Below, one piece after another: positions 1-10,756 of a stretch of DNA of 64,000 nt. The notes under the pieces were generated by a model. The model ran no database searches, was not told the DNA's origin, and was given only the letters and a program-made list of their open reading frames with translations. A program made the position numbers and the translations under genes. The first letter of the stretch is position 1, and each line of letters starts with the position of its first letter. Source of the stretch: Catonia carolina (taxonomy: Eukaryota; Arthropoda; Insecta; Hemiptera; Achilidae); the NCBI GenBank assembly GCA_035578175.1, contig JAQMRL010000003.1, positions 82,905,969-82,969,968 on the forward strand. Direction: 5' to 3'.

Positions 1-40
1 TTATTCTACCACTGTGCCACTAAATAGACAAAAAATTTTT
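1..40 (-). repeat. Possible tRNA-like SINE head cut by window edge
   Basis: On the minus strand this reads TGGCACAGTGGTAGAA, which resembles a Pol III A box of a tRNA-derived SINE. The matching B box would lie outside the window, so the call rests on one box only. Confidence 0.25.
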
Positions 41-165
41 TTTTTTTGACACTTTTAATTGAATATTTAGTAACTGTTATTACATCAATATAGCAATTTC
101 TAAATATGACGCTAAGGTTTCAAAACTTGAGTTACTTGCCGGAGCTTGCAGTCACCACCACAATC

Positions 166-455
166 CTACGAGTGGCCAAGAAGATCCCTCAGCCAGAGGC
201 GTTTTAAACGTCTGTGCTGAGTACCCGGTATCGTCCTAGTGTACATTATTTGTATGAGAGGGTTGTCATGTAATTCAAATTTGTCGTGAATCGTCTTGTA
301 TAGTTGTTCCGCAACGTCATTTACGTATGGGATTTGTAAGTCTTTGTGCAACATTAAGTTTGTGACGTAAAAGGGGCATTGCACTATCGCTCGTAGAACC
401 TTGTTTTGAATCGCTTGTATATATTTCGCGTGTGACGGTTTAGCAGACTTTAAAG
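166..455 (-). pseudogene. Jockey-like LINE, C-terminal fragment
   Basis: An open minus-strand frame ends at a stop at 166. Read upstream of its first ATG it continues to about 455. It contains QAIQNKVLRAIVQCPFYV and then NLMLHKDLQIPYVNDVAEQL, the layout seen downstream of the reverse transcriptase domain in Jockey-clade elements (a conserved 'LR.I..AP.YV.N..LH.DL.IP' stretch). It ends with RRLKRLWLRDLL, also usual there. No RT domain or endonuclease is present, so this is a 5'-truncated dead copy. Four other fragments in the window (5735, 27780, 44155 and 62640) carry the same block. Family assignment is from remembered motifs; a translated search would settle it. Confidence 0.7.
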
Positions 456-774
456 TAAAAAAAAATTAAAATTTTATTTAGTTTATTTATTTTGTATGAA
501 AAACTACCACTGCATGCCCTCGTTCAAATAGAAGTGAATACAGAGTAAAGATTACTAGGAAAAACAGAGAAAACAGTTGCTTAACTAATTTTATTTTTGT
601 CCAAATGTCTATCCAGATTATTCTATACTGATGATTAAATTACCTGAGTTTTATTTTGTTTTACTCTTTTGAAGCTGAAATCTTCGTAAATGAATTAATT
701 GCTTAACTTAATGTACCATATTGCTAACTCTTTTTTGTCATCAGCCGAAAGGCTGATTTGAACCTCTAGAGGCT

Positions 775-894
775 GTACTAGGTACTAAGTACCTAAGTAA
801 GTACTAAGTATACTTAGGTACTAAGTACCTAAGTATACTAGGTACTAAGTACCTAAGTAAGTAATAAGTATACTTAGGTACTAAGTACCTAAGT
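775..894. repeat. Two 60-bp tandem units made of palindromes
   Basis: 781-840 and 841-894 match at a period of exactly 60 with one clear substitution before the second unit runs out. Each unit contains GGTACTAAGTACC palindromes. The seed is probably the palindrome ACTAAGTA that every family B copy carries at this position. Confidence 0.85.
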
Positions 895-904
895 TATGAG
901 CAAG

Positions 905-1043
905 TAACGTGCTCGCCTCTCATCACGCGGTCTTGGGTTCGAATCCCACTCGGGCATGGCATTTTTTCATACGTTACAAAAATTCATTTCATCCTTCACC
1001 GTCTGCATTAGCAGCAATTTGCAAAACAGTCGGACGTTAAACC

Positions 1044-1069
<26 letters not shown>
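905..1069 (+). mobile_element. Family C tRNA-derived SINE, 5'-truncated
   Basis: It begins inside the tRNA-like head (TAACGTGCTCGCCTCTCATC), has the B box GGGTTCGAATCCC, and ends in a run of about 28 A. It is flanked by a 14-bp TSD AAGTTATGAGCAAG at 891-904 and 1070-1083. The long uninterrupted A tail suggests it is a recent insertion. Confidence 0.9.
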
Positions 1070-1074
<5 letters not shown>

Positions 1075-1103
1075 ATGAGCAAGTTATGAGCATAACTACC
1101 CGT

Positions 1104-1577
1104 TATGAGCAAGCTTTACTTTATGTACTTAATATACTCTGTATTGCTTAACTTAATGTACCAAGGCAAGTTTTTGACTGTAGGTACTAAGTACCTAAGT
1201 AGGTACTAAGTAAAACGAGAAGTGAGGTGATTTACAATTACCTTCCTCACTGAATGGAAAAGTATGTTTATCAGCACGCCAGGACCTCTGAAAAGTATCT
1301 ACTGTCCACTCTGCAAATGACACTTTCACTTCATTCACCACAAGGTCTGGCTGTATGATTAATGTCTTAATAGTGTCTTTTACACCTCTACCTCTTCTGT
1401 TCTTAAATGCTTCAGTCATATATTGAATGACCATATGATAAGAAACAGATCTATTTTTTGTTGCCCTGGAACTAGCAAATCGAGTGCAAATAATTTGACA
1501 CTCCACCTGCCTGCTATGAGCAAGATTTACTTTATGTACTTAACGTACTCTGTATTGCTTAACTTAATGTACCAAGG
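1104..1577 (+). repeat. 65-bp direct repeat pair around B copy 1
   Basis: 1104-1168 and 1514-1577 are near-identical (both contain TTTACTTTATGTACTTAA and TATTGCTTAACTTAATGTAC). The last part occurs a third time at about 697-717. The pair brackets the right part of the B element. This looks like a segmental duplication, not a TSD. Confidence 0.75.
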
Positions 1578-2825
1578 CATGGTCAGCATATTCCTGATAG
1601 TTTTTGACTGAAATCGTTCTAAAATTTCGATGTTGGAATGTGCAGAAATACTACAGAGTTGGGTTTCATACGCCCAAATTTATTTTATTACTTGTTTATA
1701 CAGATTTCTTTTGATAAATACCTGATTACGTAATTTGTATAAGTATTACTTACATTACCTAAGTATTATAACTAAAATACCTAATTTTTTAAATACTCGA
1801 CTGGGTTGTAATATTTTCATGTGTTAGTTCTAAGCGATATGTTGCATTTATTGTTATACGACAGATTATGCATTAACAAAAGTTACACGAAAAATATTCA
1901 CTCATAGAAACTACATTCGGTGACTAAAACAAAGACGTCTTACAAACTTATTTTAAAGTATTTAGACGCCAACACATGAAATAAATCTATTAAATTCTTC
2001 CTCTTGGAGGTTTTCTTCGCTCTTGATACGCAAAAGGAAAACCCATCACTACATCAATCTATATAAGAAGAGATTGTAGATTTTTTCTGCAATAAAAAAT
2101 GTTTCTTAACGAACCATTAATTTTATAAATAACTTTTAATGCCATTAGTTTTAATGTCTCGACATAAAAATTACATAAACTTCGACTGAATGAATTTAAC
2201 TATCAGAAATTATTAGGTTATTAATCATTTAAATTTGTTAATTAAATAACTAAATCGGAATTAGTTAGAAGGGCACCTATTAAAATTATAACAGAACTTT
2301 CATACATCAGTTTCTATTGATCAAATTACTTTTATTACTTATCAAATGGAGGAATTATAAAAATTTACTACTTGTAAAATAGTAAACTTTCTAAAGATCC
2401 CTCGTTACAGATCAGGATGTAGATTAAAAGAAAAAGGTAGGCTAAAACATTAAGTGTTTACCTAATTTGATTTCCAGTAGCATTTTCTTCTTCTTGACTG
2501 CCAAATCCGTTACTGAACATTGGCTACACTTTTGGTACCAGATCAATTACTGAACGTTATTTATTTATTTATTTGTTATTACTAAAAACAAATTCAATGA
2601 ATCTTATCTTGTCTTATTTCCTAATACCCGCATAGGTCTAGCCTGTGCGCGGATAGAGTTGGTTTATATTATTAAGCTTATTATTATTATTTATATTTAC
2701 ACTAAATTTACACAAAAAAGAATCAAAATTAAAAAAAAGAAACAACAAAATTTCTTAACGTAATACTAAACTTAATATATTAAAAATCATTATTAAAAAT
2801 TCCCTTTTCTACATTATATGTAATT
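1578..2825. other. No gene seen
   Basis: A+T-rich and stop-dense on both strands. The only structure I see is a 30-bp motif at 2499-2528 (TGCCAAATCCGTTACTGAAC onwards) that recurs, diverged, at 3287-3316. Confidence 0.5.
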
Positions 2826-3127
2826 TTTTTTTATTCCTAATGTGTGTACGTTGCAATCTGTTCAATTCAAAACAATAAGCAACCCCATGACCCTATGAGA
2901 TGAGGATAACATGTATGGCGTGTAAATGAAGTGTAGTCTTGTACAAACTCAGGCCGACCATTTTTGAGAGAGTATGGTTAATTGAACCCCAACCATAAAA
3001 GTACACCAGTAACCACTGTCTAGCATTCAAATCCGTATAAAAGTAACTACCTTTACTAAGATTTACTAAGATACCTTTACTAATATTTGAACCAGGAGCC
3101 TTCGTCTCCGAAAATCAGCTGTTTATT
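2826..3127 (-). mobile_element. Family A SINE, 5'-truncated
   Basis: Minus orientation: poly(T) at the left, then the conserved tail, and the B box region (TGAACCAGGAGCCTTCGTC on plus) near 3089-3107. The A box end is missing. A 24-bp stretch around 3056-3085 is a local duplication of the ACTAAGATTTACTAAG region. Confidence 0.85.
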
Positions 3128-3640
3128 GTAGTAGTTATTACAGGCTGTACATATCAAATGAAGAAAAAGTTTATTACTATTATACTATATCTAATAATAC
3201 GTACTAACACTGCAGTAGTAAGTTATCAAGTACGATCATTATAGGTAGTCTTAATACCAAAATAAATATGTTGACTACATTTTTAGTGCCAAATTTATTA
3301 CTGAGCATTGGCTATAAATTTAGTAAATCTCTTTCTGCCTTAATCTATCCTCAAAAGAATACTTATATTTTTCAGTCTCTAATATTTTTCAATGATGAAT
3401 GTCTCCTTCATTCAGGCACCGCTTAGGCTTACTCACGTTTTCGTTGGAGAATAAGTAAAATTTCAATTAACATTTAAATATGTTTATTTCTTTAAATTTT
3501 TTCATTGTATTATTTCTTTATTGTAAATGAGAGTCAGATAGAGTTGACCATAATTGTCGGTTTTTAAGATTTTATGAATTTTTTTTAAGAACTGGGCTAG
3601 AAAATCTGTTAGGATGATTGTTTGAATTGGGAATGAAATT
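3128..3640. other. No gene seen
   Basis: A+T-rich spacer. It holds the second copy of the 30-bp motif at 3287-3316 and nothing else I recognise. Confidence 0.5.
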
Positions 3641-4149
3641 GTTTTTTTAGCTTTAATTTGTTGGCCTTCGGGCCAGCCCAGTCAGTCAGCTGGTAGTAAG
3701 TCGCTATTATTTGTTAAGTAACACCGGTTGGGAAAGCGACTTTGTATGGTGACCAGCTGACAGCCATCCATGAACAAACTCTACTGGGAGGTCTCTGTTC
3801 AAACTCACGCCTAATCCACTTCAAAAATACAGCGGAAACAGCGATCAAATTGGGTAGTTGTCAATAATGTACAGTTCCCGATAACAAATAAAAGCTAAAA
3901 AAAAATAAAAAAGCTTTAATTTGTTATCGGGAACTGTACTTTATTGACAACCACCCAGTTTGATCGCTGCTTTTCGCTGTATTTTTTTATGTTAGTCGGC
4001 ATTATTGTTGAACAGGGACCCCCAATGGAGTTTGTTCAGGAATGGCCGTCAGTTGGTCACCATACAAAGTCGCTAGCCCAACTAGTGTTACTTAACAAAT
4101 AATAGCGACTTTCTACCAGCTGACTGACTAGGATGGCCCGAAAGCCAGG
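3641..4149 (-). mobile_element. Family E retroposon, outer copy, split by a second E
   Basis: The minus-strand element has its poly(A) end (read as TTTTTTTAGC) at 3642-3651 and its head (GGATGGCCCGAAAGCC on plus) at about 4132-4147. The body resumes at 3926. The flanks GAATGAAATTG and GTATGAAAATG are a plausible decayed TSD. It was interrupted near its tail by the inner E copy. Confidence 0.8.
3663..3911 (+). mobile_element. Family E retroposon, inner copy
   Basis: Runs from GGCCTTCGGGCCAGCCCAGT to AAATAAAAGCT plus an A-rich tail. It is flanked by the perfect 14-bp TSD AGCTTTAATTTGTT at 3649-3662 and 3912-3925, which is itself sequence of the outer E copy. A CAGTCAGCTGGTAG stretch near the head and GTTCAAACTC further in could be remnants of Pol III boxes, but their spacing is unusual. 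Confidence 0.9.
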
Positions 4150-4159
4150 GTATGAAAAT

Positions 4160-4680
4160 GTCTACACTCTTTGGTTTGATGATAATCATGTGGTATTGGC
4201 TAAAGACGAACGGGATACACAATGTATAACTTGTAAGTTTATCAAACATTGGTTGTTATACTATTTAGGTTGACAAAGTAAAAAGTTCAAAATGGCGAAT
4301 CCAAGATGGCTGACTATGATCTTAACCCTTATACAAACTAATCTACTATTTCACGTCCCTGGATATCTGCTTCAATTAACTTATATTTATCATCGATTAT
4401 TTTTGAATTATATTTTTGATTTCAAGAGTTTTTTGTTGATACCGACTTAACAATATCTGTGCATTTGACAATACAAAATCTAAAGTATCAGTAGTTCATT
4501 CAATTTATCTTTGGAACTGTTGTAAACAATCTCTTTGCTCTGCTGTTGGTTGGATGCATAATTGTAGTTACAGAAAATGCTTAGCGCTGGCCATCCCAAT
4601 GGTGAAAGACAAAGCGCATCTTTTTAAATCGTATTTAACTATAATAATTTTTATTATAAAGAACTGAACTTCGGGCCGTA
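4160..4680. other. No gene seen
   Basis: A+T-rich sequence between the E pair and a LINE tail. No frame resembles a known protein. Confidence 0.4.
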
Positions 4681-4684
4681 TCGC

Positions 4685-5209
4685 GTGGGAGACACCGACA
4701 GAATTGAGAAGATAGAACGAAGAATACTGAGGAAGTGCATAAACAAAAAGCATATGGTGGAAGGACAGTGGCGGTTAATCCCAAACAAAGACATCTACAA
4801 GCTAATCACCTCACTAACAGACAACTTCAGAAGGAAAAGAATATCATTCCTAGGACACCTACTCAGAACAGAAAACTCCAGACTTGTGAACCGGTTGATC
4901 AGCCATTTTTGGGATAAGGTGTCGAGACCTAAGTGGCTGAAAAATGTACAGCAAGATATGGAGGAACTTAAGATCACTAAACAGGACCTACTAACGAAAT
5001 CAACAGAGTACGATCAACTGGTCAAGGCTAACATGATAACATTTGCGCCAAGACCCAGGAGAGTATACAACAGGGTGTTTACCGATGAAGACCGGAGACA
5101 AAGATCGGAGCGTCTTAAGAAAGTGTGGGCCAAACGAAGGGAAGGCGGTCTCAAGAGAGGGTGCTTCTTAAAGAAACCCAACCCTGGAACAAACCTGAAT
5201 TTGAGCTGA
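4685..5209 (+). pseudogene. LINE reverse-transcriptase tail (family 3)
   Basis: A frame of about 174 codons without a natural ATG start reads IEKIERRILRKCINKK near its N-terminus, then RRKRISFLGHLLRTENSRLV and PKWLKNVQQDMEELKITKQD, and ends ERLKKVWAKRREGGLKRG. The order 'RRILRK... FLGHL.R... W...V..DL......' is the tail beyond the RT domain in many insect non-LTR elements. It has no catalytic domain, so it is a 5'-truncated copy. It is open throughout, which suggests moderate age. A related tail lies at 61735-62115. Confidence 0.75.
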
Positions 5210-5284
5210 AGTGATCCTATGGGGTCTCAAAAGTTAAAAAAAAAGTGAACTGAACACACGAATAAAGTACCCAACTAGACAGTC

Positions 5285-5585
5285 TTGCAGAAAATGGGAA
5301 CAAAAAAGGAAATTGTTTACCCCATCCAAAAAACGGAAATGGAATATCTGGGTTATATCATGCGTGGACCAAGATTTGAGATGCTTTGCTTGATAATACA
5401 AGGCAAGATTCAAGGGAACGGAGATGTGGGAAGAAGAAGAATTTCTTGGTTGAAGTCTCTTCACGACTGGTTTCGGTTTCGTTGTACCTCAGCGGAGCTG
5501 TTCAGAGTTGGGGTGTCCGAATAGCCATCATGGTTGCCAACCTCCGGTCGGAGAGGGCACCTTAGGAAGAAAAAACACACGAAGC
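5285..5585 (+). pseudogene. LINE tail (family 1), degenerate
   Basis: MEYLGYIMRGPRFEMLCLII is followed by GRRRISWLKSLHDWFR, and then, after a frame change near 5520, AIMVANLRSERAP. This matches 42788-43179 and is related to 19828-20464. It ends in an A/G-rich tail like the GAA tails of the other copies. Only the last 90 codons or so are present and at least one frameshift breaks it. Confidence 0.75.
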
Positions 5586-5734
5586 ACCAAAGTAACCCCT
5601 AAAACTGTGCCAGAAACAGAAATAAACATAAATACATTGATAAAACACGATTCGTTACTGGCAACTGGCCGTCCGATGTATATCGTCGATCACATTCGTC
5701 TCATTCTTCCAACCGTACGCTCATATTATTTTTT

Positions 5735-6140
5735 TTATTAGTTTCTGAATTGGAAAACATCCATACAAAACAAAAGGAAACAGCTGAACACAAAATTTAA
5801 ACAGTGTTATTGGATACTCGGTAAACGTTCTACACGCAATCTTACAACAAATTTTTAATTTACAAATTAATTCTTAAACCTATTTGGTTAATGAAATCCA
5901 AATATGGGGCTCAAAAAGTCATTCCAACATTGAAATCCTGGAAAGGTTTCAATCGAAATTATTCAGGACAATCACAAAATCACATTGGTACATAATGAAC
6001 AACACATTACTCAGTGATCTACACATTTTAACAAGAAATCAAAACATTCACTACAAAATATCAAAGAAGATTCAAATTACACGCGAATCACCTCGCCATG
6101 TAATTGTGTTCAATTCAACGAAACTCGCCGGCTGAAACGA
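5735..6140 (+). pseudogene. Jockey-like LINE, C-terminal fragment
   Basis: Read through broken frames: KRKQLNTKFKQCYWILGKRS at about 5770-5830, then NEIQIWGSKSHSNIEILERF, FQSKLFRTITKSHWYIMNNT and LLSDLHIL up to about 6040, with a final part ending at 6135. This is the stretch after the RT thumb in Jockey-clade elements. Stops near 5860 split it. A close relative lies at 44155-44520. Confidence 0.75.
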
Positions 6141-6512
6141 AGAATCCTACGGATTTATCTTAAAACGACAAGAAAAAACATAAAGTAAATCTATGAAGTT
6201 TCCTGATTGGAGGGTTTTCTTCGATTATGACATAACACAGAAAACTAACTCATCCACTCATTATTCTGGTAAAGAATATATTGTAGATTTTGCTGCAAAA
6301 TATAAAAAAATATTAGTTTCAAAGTTACGTGGAATAAGGTATAAATATTCTAGGATTCATTTTCCGACTTTACTTACTTTGTTGATTTCTATTCCTTTTT
6401 CTGTTTTACGCCAGACTGTTTTGGACATTAATGTTATTGCTGATGATGAAGCGTGATAGATAAATTTCATTATAAATAAGCGTGATAGATAAATTTCATG
6501 AAGCGTGATAAA
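6141..6512. repeat. Spacer with three short tandem copies at right end
   Basis: The unit GCGTGATAGATAAATTTCAT occurs at about 6451, 6480 and (shorter) 6503, directly beside the tRNA-like head that starts at 6513. It may be the tandem 3' tail of that SINE. The open frame at 6193-6456 shows no recognisable domain. Confidence 0.5.
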
Positions 6513-6594
6513 TTTCAGACCTGACAGGGAATCGAACCTGAAAACCCTGTCGTAACAACCAGTTGCGCTGACCACTGCACCACGGGCCAGCCAT
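6513..6594 (-). mobile_element. tRNA-derived SINE head
   Basis: The minus strand gives GTGGTGCAGTGGTCAGCGC (A box) and GGTTCGATTCCC (B box) about 35 nt apart. The acceptor arms do not pair, so it is not a functional tRNA. The three GCGTGATAGATAAATTTCAT units lie on its 3' side. Confidence 0.7.
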
Positions 6595-6599
6595 TTTAT

Positions 6600-7199
6600 G
6601 TAGAGGAAACTATATTGACTGCCATTTGTGATTCCTATTTTAAAATATTAATTATGATTAAATAATTTTATTTTATTTTATTTTTACTATTGTCAATTTT
6701 TATTACACATGCATTAATTTATGTTGCCTAAAATTATGTTAATTAATTAGTTATAAAAAATTATTAGTATGGTGAATACAAAGGAGAGTTCTATACTTTA
6801 TAATTAACATAAAATTTTAATTAAGAGCACTGTTTAATTTCGTGTATTTTTTCCTGTTGTAATACTCAGTTCATTCATTATGTATAGCCTCTAATATTAC
6901 ATGATTTTTTTTATTTAAATTTACGTACTTGGTTAATTAATTATTATATTTTTTCAATACGCCTCATTAAATTGGAGACGTTTATATTAAAATAGGCTAA
7001 TTATGTAAAACCTTAAAAGATCATGAGAACTTTTCAGTATTCTAAACTTTTAACTGGTTTACCCGTTTTTTTCATAGTAGCTGCTAATATTAATATTAAT
7101 ATAGAATATCAAAATTTTATAAAATTTAATTTTTTCCAAAAATACAGTAATTTTATGTTAACCTTCAGAAATTCTGATTTTTCATAACTAATGTTCCTT
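6600..7199. other. No gene seen
   Basis: Extremely A+T-rich, with short TAATATTAATAT repeats near 7081-7101. Confidence 0.5.
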
Positions 7200-7335
7200 T
7201 TCTTTAGCTTTTATTTGTTATCGGAAACTGTAGCTACAGTATTGTCAACAAACTAATTTTATGGGTTTTACGGTATTTTTGGCTTGTGGTAAACGTGAAT
7301 TTGAAAGAGATCCCAGCAGAGTTTGTTTTTTCCAG
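7200..7335 (-). mobile_element. Family E retroposon, truncated
   Basis: AGCTTTTATTTGTTATCGGA matches the tail half of family E. The match fades after GATCCCAGCAGAGTTTGTT at about 7328. Confidence 0.7.
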
Positions 7336-8259
7336 TTTTTGATTTTGTTTATCGTACAAAAAGAAGTAAAATTCTTTACTCGCTATATGCACATGAGGTT
7401 TGCCTTTTTATTAAAGGATTTGCTTCAAAAAGGTGGAGAAAAAACACAGGCGATTTGAATAAAATACAGGAAACGAACCTAGGACTCGGGATGTCCGTAC
7501 TTTCTCTTTATAAAATATAATACTATTATAATCAAATATTTGTAAGTTGCAGTTAAAAATATAAGAGAAAGCGTATCGGAACGAAGTCCGGGATGATGAA
7601 AAAAGCTAAACTAAAAAAACGTGTGCGGTTAAACGCAGACGCTACCTAATAGCATGATGCTTAACCACATCGCAACATATGTGGTGGTGGGAACATCCTT
7701 TTTAATCAGGCAACGAAAGGGTTTCGTTTTACAAATATTAAAATAATTCTTTATTATATAAAAATTAACCTCAAAGATTAGGCTTGCGTACCACAAAATG
7801 AAAAATAAATATTAATAAAAAGATGTGAAATAAAATTATGTTAAATTTATTTAATAATAAAAAGTTAGAAGCACGAGCTATATGTCGTTTTACTATAATG
7901 TTAATTTATTTTTTAATTTATTATACATCGTTTTCCGCCATTAGTCTGTAGTGAAATTTAAAATTTGTGGCTTGAAACAACGAAGAATCTGTTGAACTTT
8001 CTTATGGGTAGTATACAAATTTAATTTAACGGTCTTGAAAAATTTATATTAATCGTTTGTAGCATGTAGTAGGTGATTTAATAAAATCGACCGGTCTCGC
8101 GAGTAATGTCACATAAAAACAAATCCGTTACCAAACACAACAATAAAAATAAATATAAATGATATTCAATAATATAAGTTTTGTCAATAACACCGCACTG
8201 TACGTTAGCTCTTTTATAACGTCTCAAAAACAAATATTGTACACAGCAATACATTTAAA
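7336..8259. other. No gene seen; weak tRNA-like traces
   Basis: A minus-strand TTGCGATGTGGTTAAGCATC at about 7651-7672 resembles an A box, but I find no B box at tRNA spacing. The rest is A+T-rich. Confidence 0.35.
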
Positions 8260-8400
8260 TATAGAAAGGTCCAGGGTTTGATTCCCGGTTAGGGTCTGGA
8301 AATTTTAACACGTTGAAACCCACCGTTACAGTACCAAACCGCAAAGATTTCGCTAATGACCACTGCCGATGTAACTTTAAATAAACTTAAACTAAAAAAA
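8260..8400 (+). mobile_element. Family D SINE, 5'-truncated
   Basis: Starts within the head and contains the B box GGGTTTGATTCCC at 8276-8288, then GGTTAGGGTCTGGAAATTTT and an A-rich end. It aligns to the full family D copy at 48809-48985. Confidence 0.75.
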
Positions 8401-8521
8401 TTTAAAAAACGATCATATAAACTCGTCAAATCAAAACATTTACTTTTAAAAACACTGCCTTCTCTATCAGATTCATATTCATTATTCAAATTTCTAAAAA
8501 AATTGTGCAAATAAACTTAAT

Positions 8522-8862
8522 TTTTAACCCACCGGGTTGGTCTAGAGGTAAAGTCGTCACCAAAATCAGCTGTTTAACTGCTAATTTTCGGAGACGAAGG
8601 TTCCTGGTTCAAATCCTAGTAAAGGTAGTTACTTTTATACGAATTTAAATGCTAGACAGTGGCTACCGGTGTACTTTGGTGGTTGGGTTTCAATTAATCA
8701 TACTCTCTCAGGAATGGTCGACCTGAGTCTGTACAAGACTACACCTCATTTACACGTCATACACATCATCCTCATCTCATTGGGTCATGGGGTTGCTTAT
8801 TGTTCTCAATTGAACAGATTGCAACGTACACACATTAGGGATTACAAAAAAAAATAAAAATA
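8522..8862 (+). mobile_element. Family A SINE, full length
   Basis: Head CCACCGGGTTGGTCTAGAGG (A box region), B box GGTTCAAATCC, then the conserved 200-bp tail and an A-rich end. It is flanked by a perfect 13-bp TSD AAATAAACTTAAT at 8509-8521 and 8863-8875. The tail carries a short open frame, MVDLSLYKTTPHLHVIHIIL, seen in several A copies. Confidence 0.93.
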
Positions 8863-8878
8863 AAATAAACTTAATATA

Positions 8879-9079
8879 AGCCGGCCGCATTGGCGCAGTT
8901 GGTAACGTGCTCGCCTCTCATCATGCGGTCCTGGGTTCGAATCCCACTCAGGCACGGCATATTTTCATACGTTACAAAAAAAAATGTCATCCTACATCGC
9001 ATAAAGTTCCACCCCAACGTCGTCGCTAATGACCGTTGCAGTTGATGCGACGTTAAATAAATAAATTAAAAAAAAAACA
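8879..9079 (+). mobile_element. Family C SINE, full length
   Basis: GGCCGCATTGGCGCAGTTGG (A box) and GGGTTCGAATCCC (B box) are followed by the CATACGTTACAAA body and an A-rich tail. The flanking AATATAA repeats are a short TSD. It inserted directly beside the 3' TSD of the family A copy. Confidence 0.88.
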
Positions 9080-9836
9080 ATATAAACTAGTCAAAAAAAT
9101 GTAAAAAAAACTAGTCAAATAGATATTTTCTAAAAATGCAGTGCACGTAGTAAAATTAATTAAAATTCATAAGCATAATAATAAACTTCATTTTGGGAAG
9201 ATATAACAAAATTTATTTAAACCAAGTTTTTGAAAATTTTAAGCTACTTAATAATTTTATGTTTTGCATAAAAGTCTATATAAATCAATACAGAGCAATT
9301 AATAACTGCTACACGTTTACAGCCATTACAGAACAAGCATATTTTTGAAAACTTACTTAATCGTTCATGTAATAATCAGAGTTCTTTCAGTGTCAGCTTC
9401 CATGTTTTCTTTAATAATTTCTGAATAACTTTTCTGCTTCGTGCAAGTCTTAAAGAAATTTACGACTTCTACGTTGTTCGTACCCATATTTTTATTCATT
9501 CTTAAGAATTCCTTCTTGACTTCTATAAAACGTCTCAAGATCTTACGTCTGTGATTCAACATCAAAAGTAGCAATTGTTCCGGCGCTACTTGGAGCTTAC
9601 TCTGATATCAGAGGGTATATAGGTAATAAGTTTGTGGTGGCAATTATTAGAGTGGATTAGTTAGACCTTTGTAGTTATTCAAGCAAATTTTAATAAGTAC
9701 AGCAATGAAGATCCTATTCGTCCAAAAATAACCAAACTGTAATGCGTAATCAAAAGTAAGCTTGTCAGTAACCAAAAAAAAAAAAAAAACAAACAAAAAA
9801 CGGGTACCCAAATATTACAACATAATATATAAAATA
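9080..9836. other. No recognised gene; one 69-codon minus frame
   Basis: 9365-9574 on the minus strand is open for 69 codons (starts MLLLMLNHRRKILRRFIEVK, lysine-rich). I do not recognise it, and its length is near what chance would give. The rest is A+T-rich spacer. Confidence 0.3.
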
Positions 9837-10219
9837 AGATGTTGTTGTTTAGGTCATCAGTCGAAAGACAGGTTTGAACCTCTAGAGGTTTTACTAAGTA
9901 AAATAAAAGTAACGTGGTTTATATTTGCCTTCCTCACTGTGTAGAGTTCCACTCTGAAAAACACCAACTTTCCACCCGCCCTGCAAATGACACCATCACT
10001 TCATTCACCTCTGGGTTTGCTTGTATGATGAAATTCATTACTGTCAGATGAGATAACTGTGACTTGTGTCTCTTACACCTCTACCTCTTCTGTTCTTAAA
10101 TGCTTCAGTCGTATAATTAGCTGACCATGTATTAAGAAACAGAACTATTTTTTGTAGCCCTGGAACTAGCAGATCAAGTGCAAATAATTTAACACTTCGC
10201 CTGCCTGATATGGGCAGTA
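9837..10219 (-). mobile_element. Family B retroposon
   Basis: Minus orientation: tail (GTTGTTGTTTAGGTCATCAG on plus) at the left and head (GCCTGATATGGGCAG) at the right. ATAAAATA at 9829-9836 and 10220-10227 is the probable TSD. Diverged and missing a short central piece. Confidence 0.85.
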
Positions 10220-10227
10220 ATAAAATA

Positions 10228-10756
10228 TAGAAAACACCAATAATAATACTAATAATAATTTTGACAAAAAAAAACAAAAACAAAAATTATAAATAGGGGT
10301 TTTATAACCCTTACAAAACAAATTCGACAAACTAAGTTTATTAAAAACATTGCATTTCGTTCAATTAGTTTTAAGAGTAGATTCTCAAAATGAGTCCCTG
10401 AACTGGTACAGCTATCCCAGAACTAAAAAGGCAACTTGGAATTTTTGGGTTGAATTTTTACTGAAATAGTATGAAACACGGGCTTGTCGGCTTTCGTTTT
10501 CTTCTCCAAAAAACCTACCTATAAAAACCTCGAATCTCCGAAAGGATCAGCCAAGAGAGGACGATTTCCAGATGTTTAAAAGGTGTATAATTTCTAACTA
10601 AAATTTCCAAACTAAGGATTTTAATCCAAAAACTCTCGCACAAAACTACATGAATTAGTCTTCATGGAGGTCACATGAATCATCTACATTATTTTAATCA
10701 CATTGAGAATACACATTTTTGAGATCTTATGAACATAAAAACAAATTAAATTTTTC
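10228..10756. other. No gene seen
   Basis: A+T-rich spacer before the tandem duplication. No recognisable repeat. Confidence 0.45.

Larger units (their letters stand above)
739..1520 (-). mobile_element. Family B retroposon, split by other repeats
   Basis: The 3' stem-loop (CAGCCGAAAGGCTG as read on plus) is at 742-755 and the rest of the element resumes near 1184 and runs to about 1513. The interior is occupied by a 60-bp palindromic tandem repeat and a family C SINE. The element part at 1195-1506 keeps an open minus-strand frame of about 100 codons shared with other B copies. Confidence 0.75.

Noticed and set aside
781..894. CRISPR-like direct repeats
   Set aside because: Only two units with no unique spacers, in clearly eukaryotic repeat DNA.
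3663..4145. Foldback DNA transposon
   Set aside because: The palindrome is explained by one family E copy inserted into another, with a 14-bp TSD and a poly(A) tail.
8669..8857. Short frame in a family A SINE as a protein gene
   Set aside because: It lies wholly in a tRNA-derived SINE tail; recorded only as a shared-frame observation.
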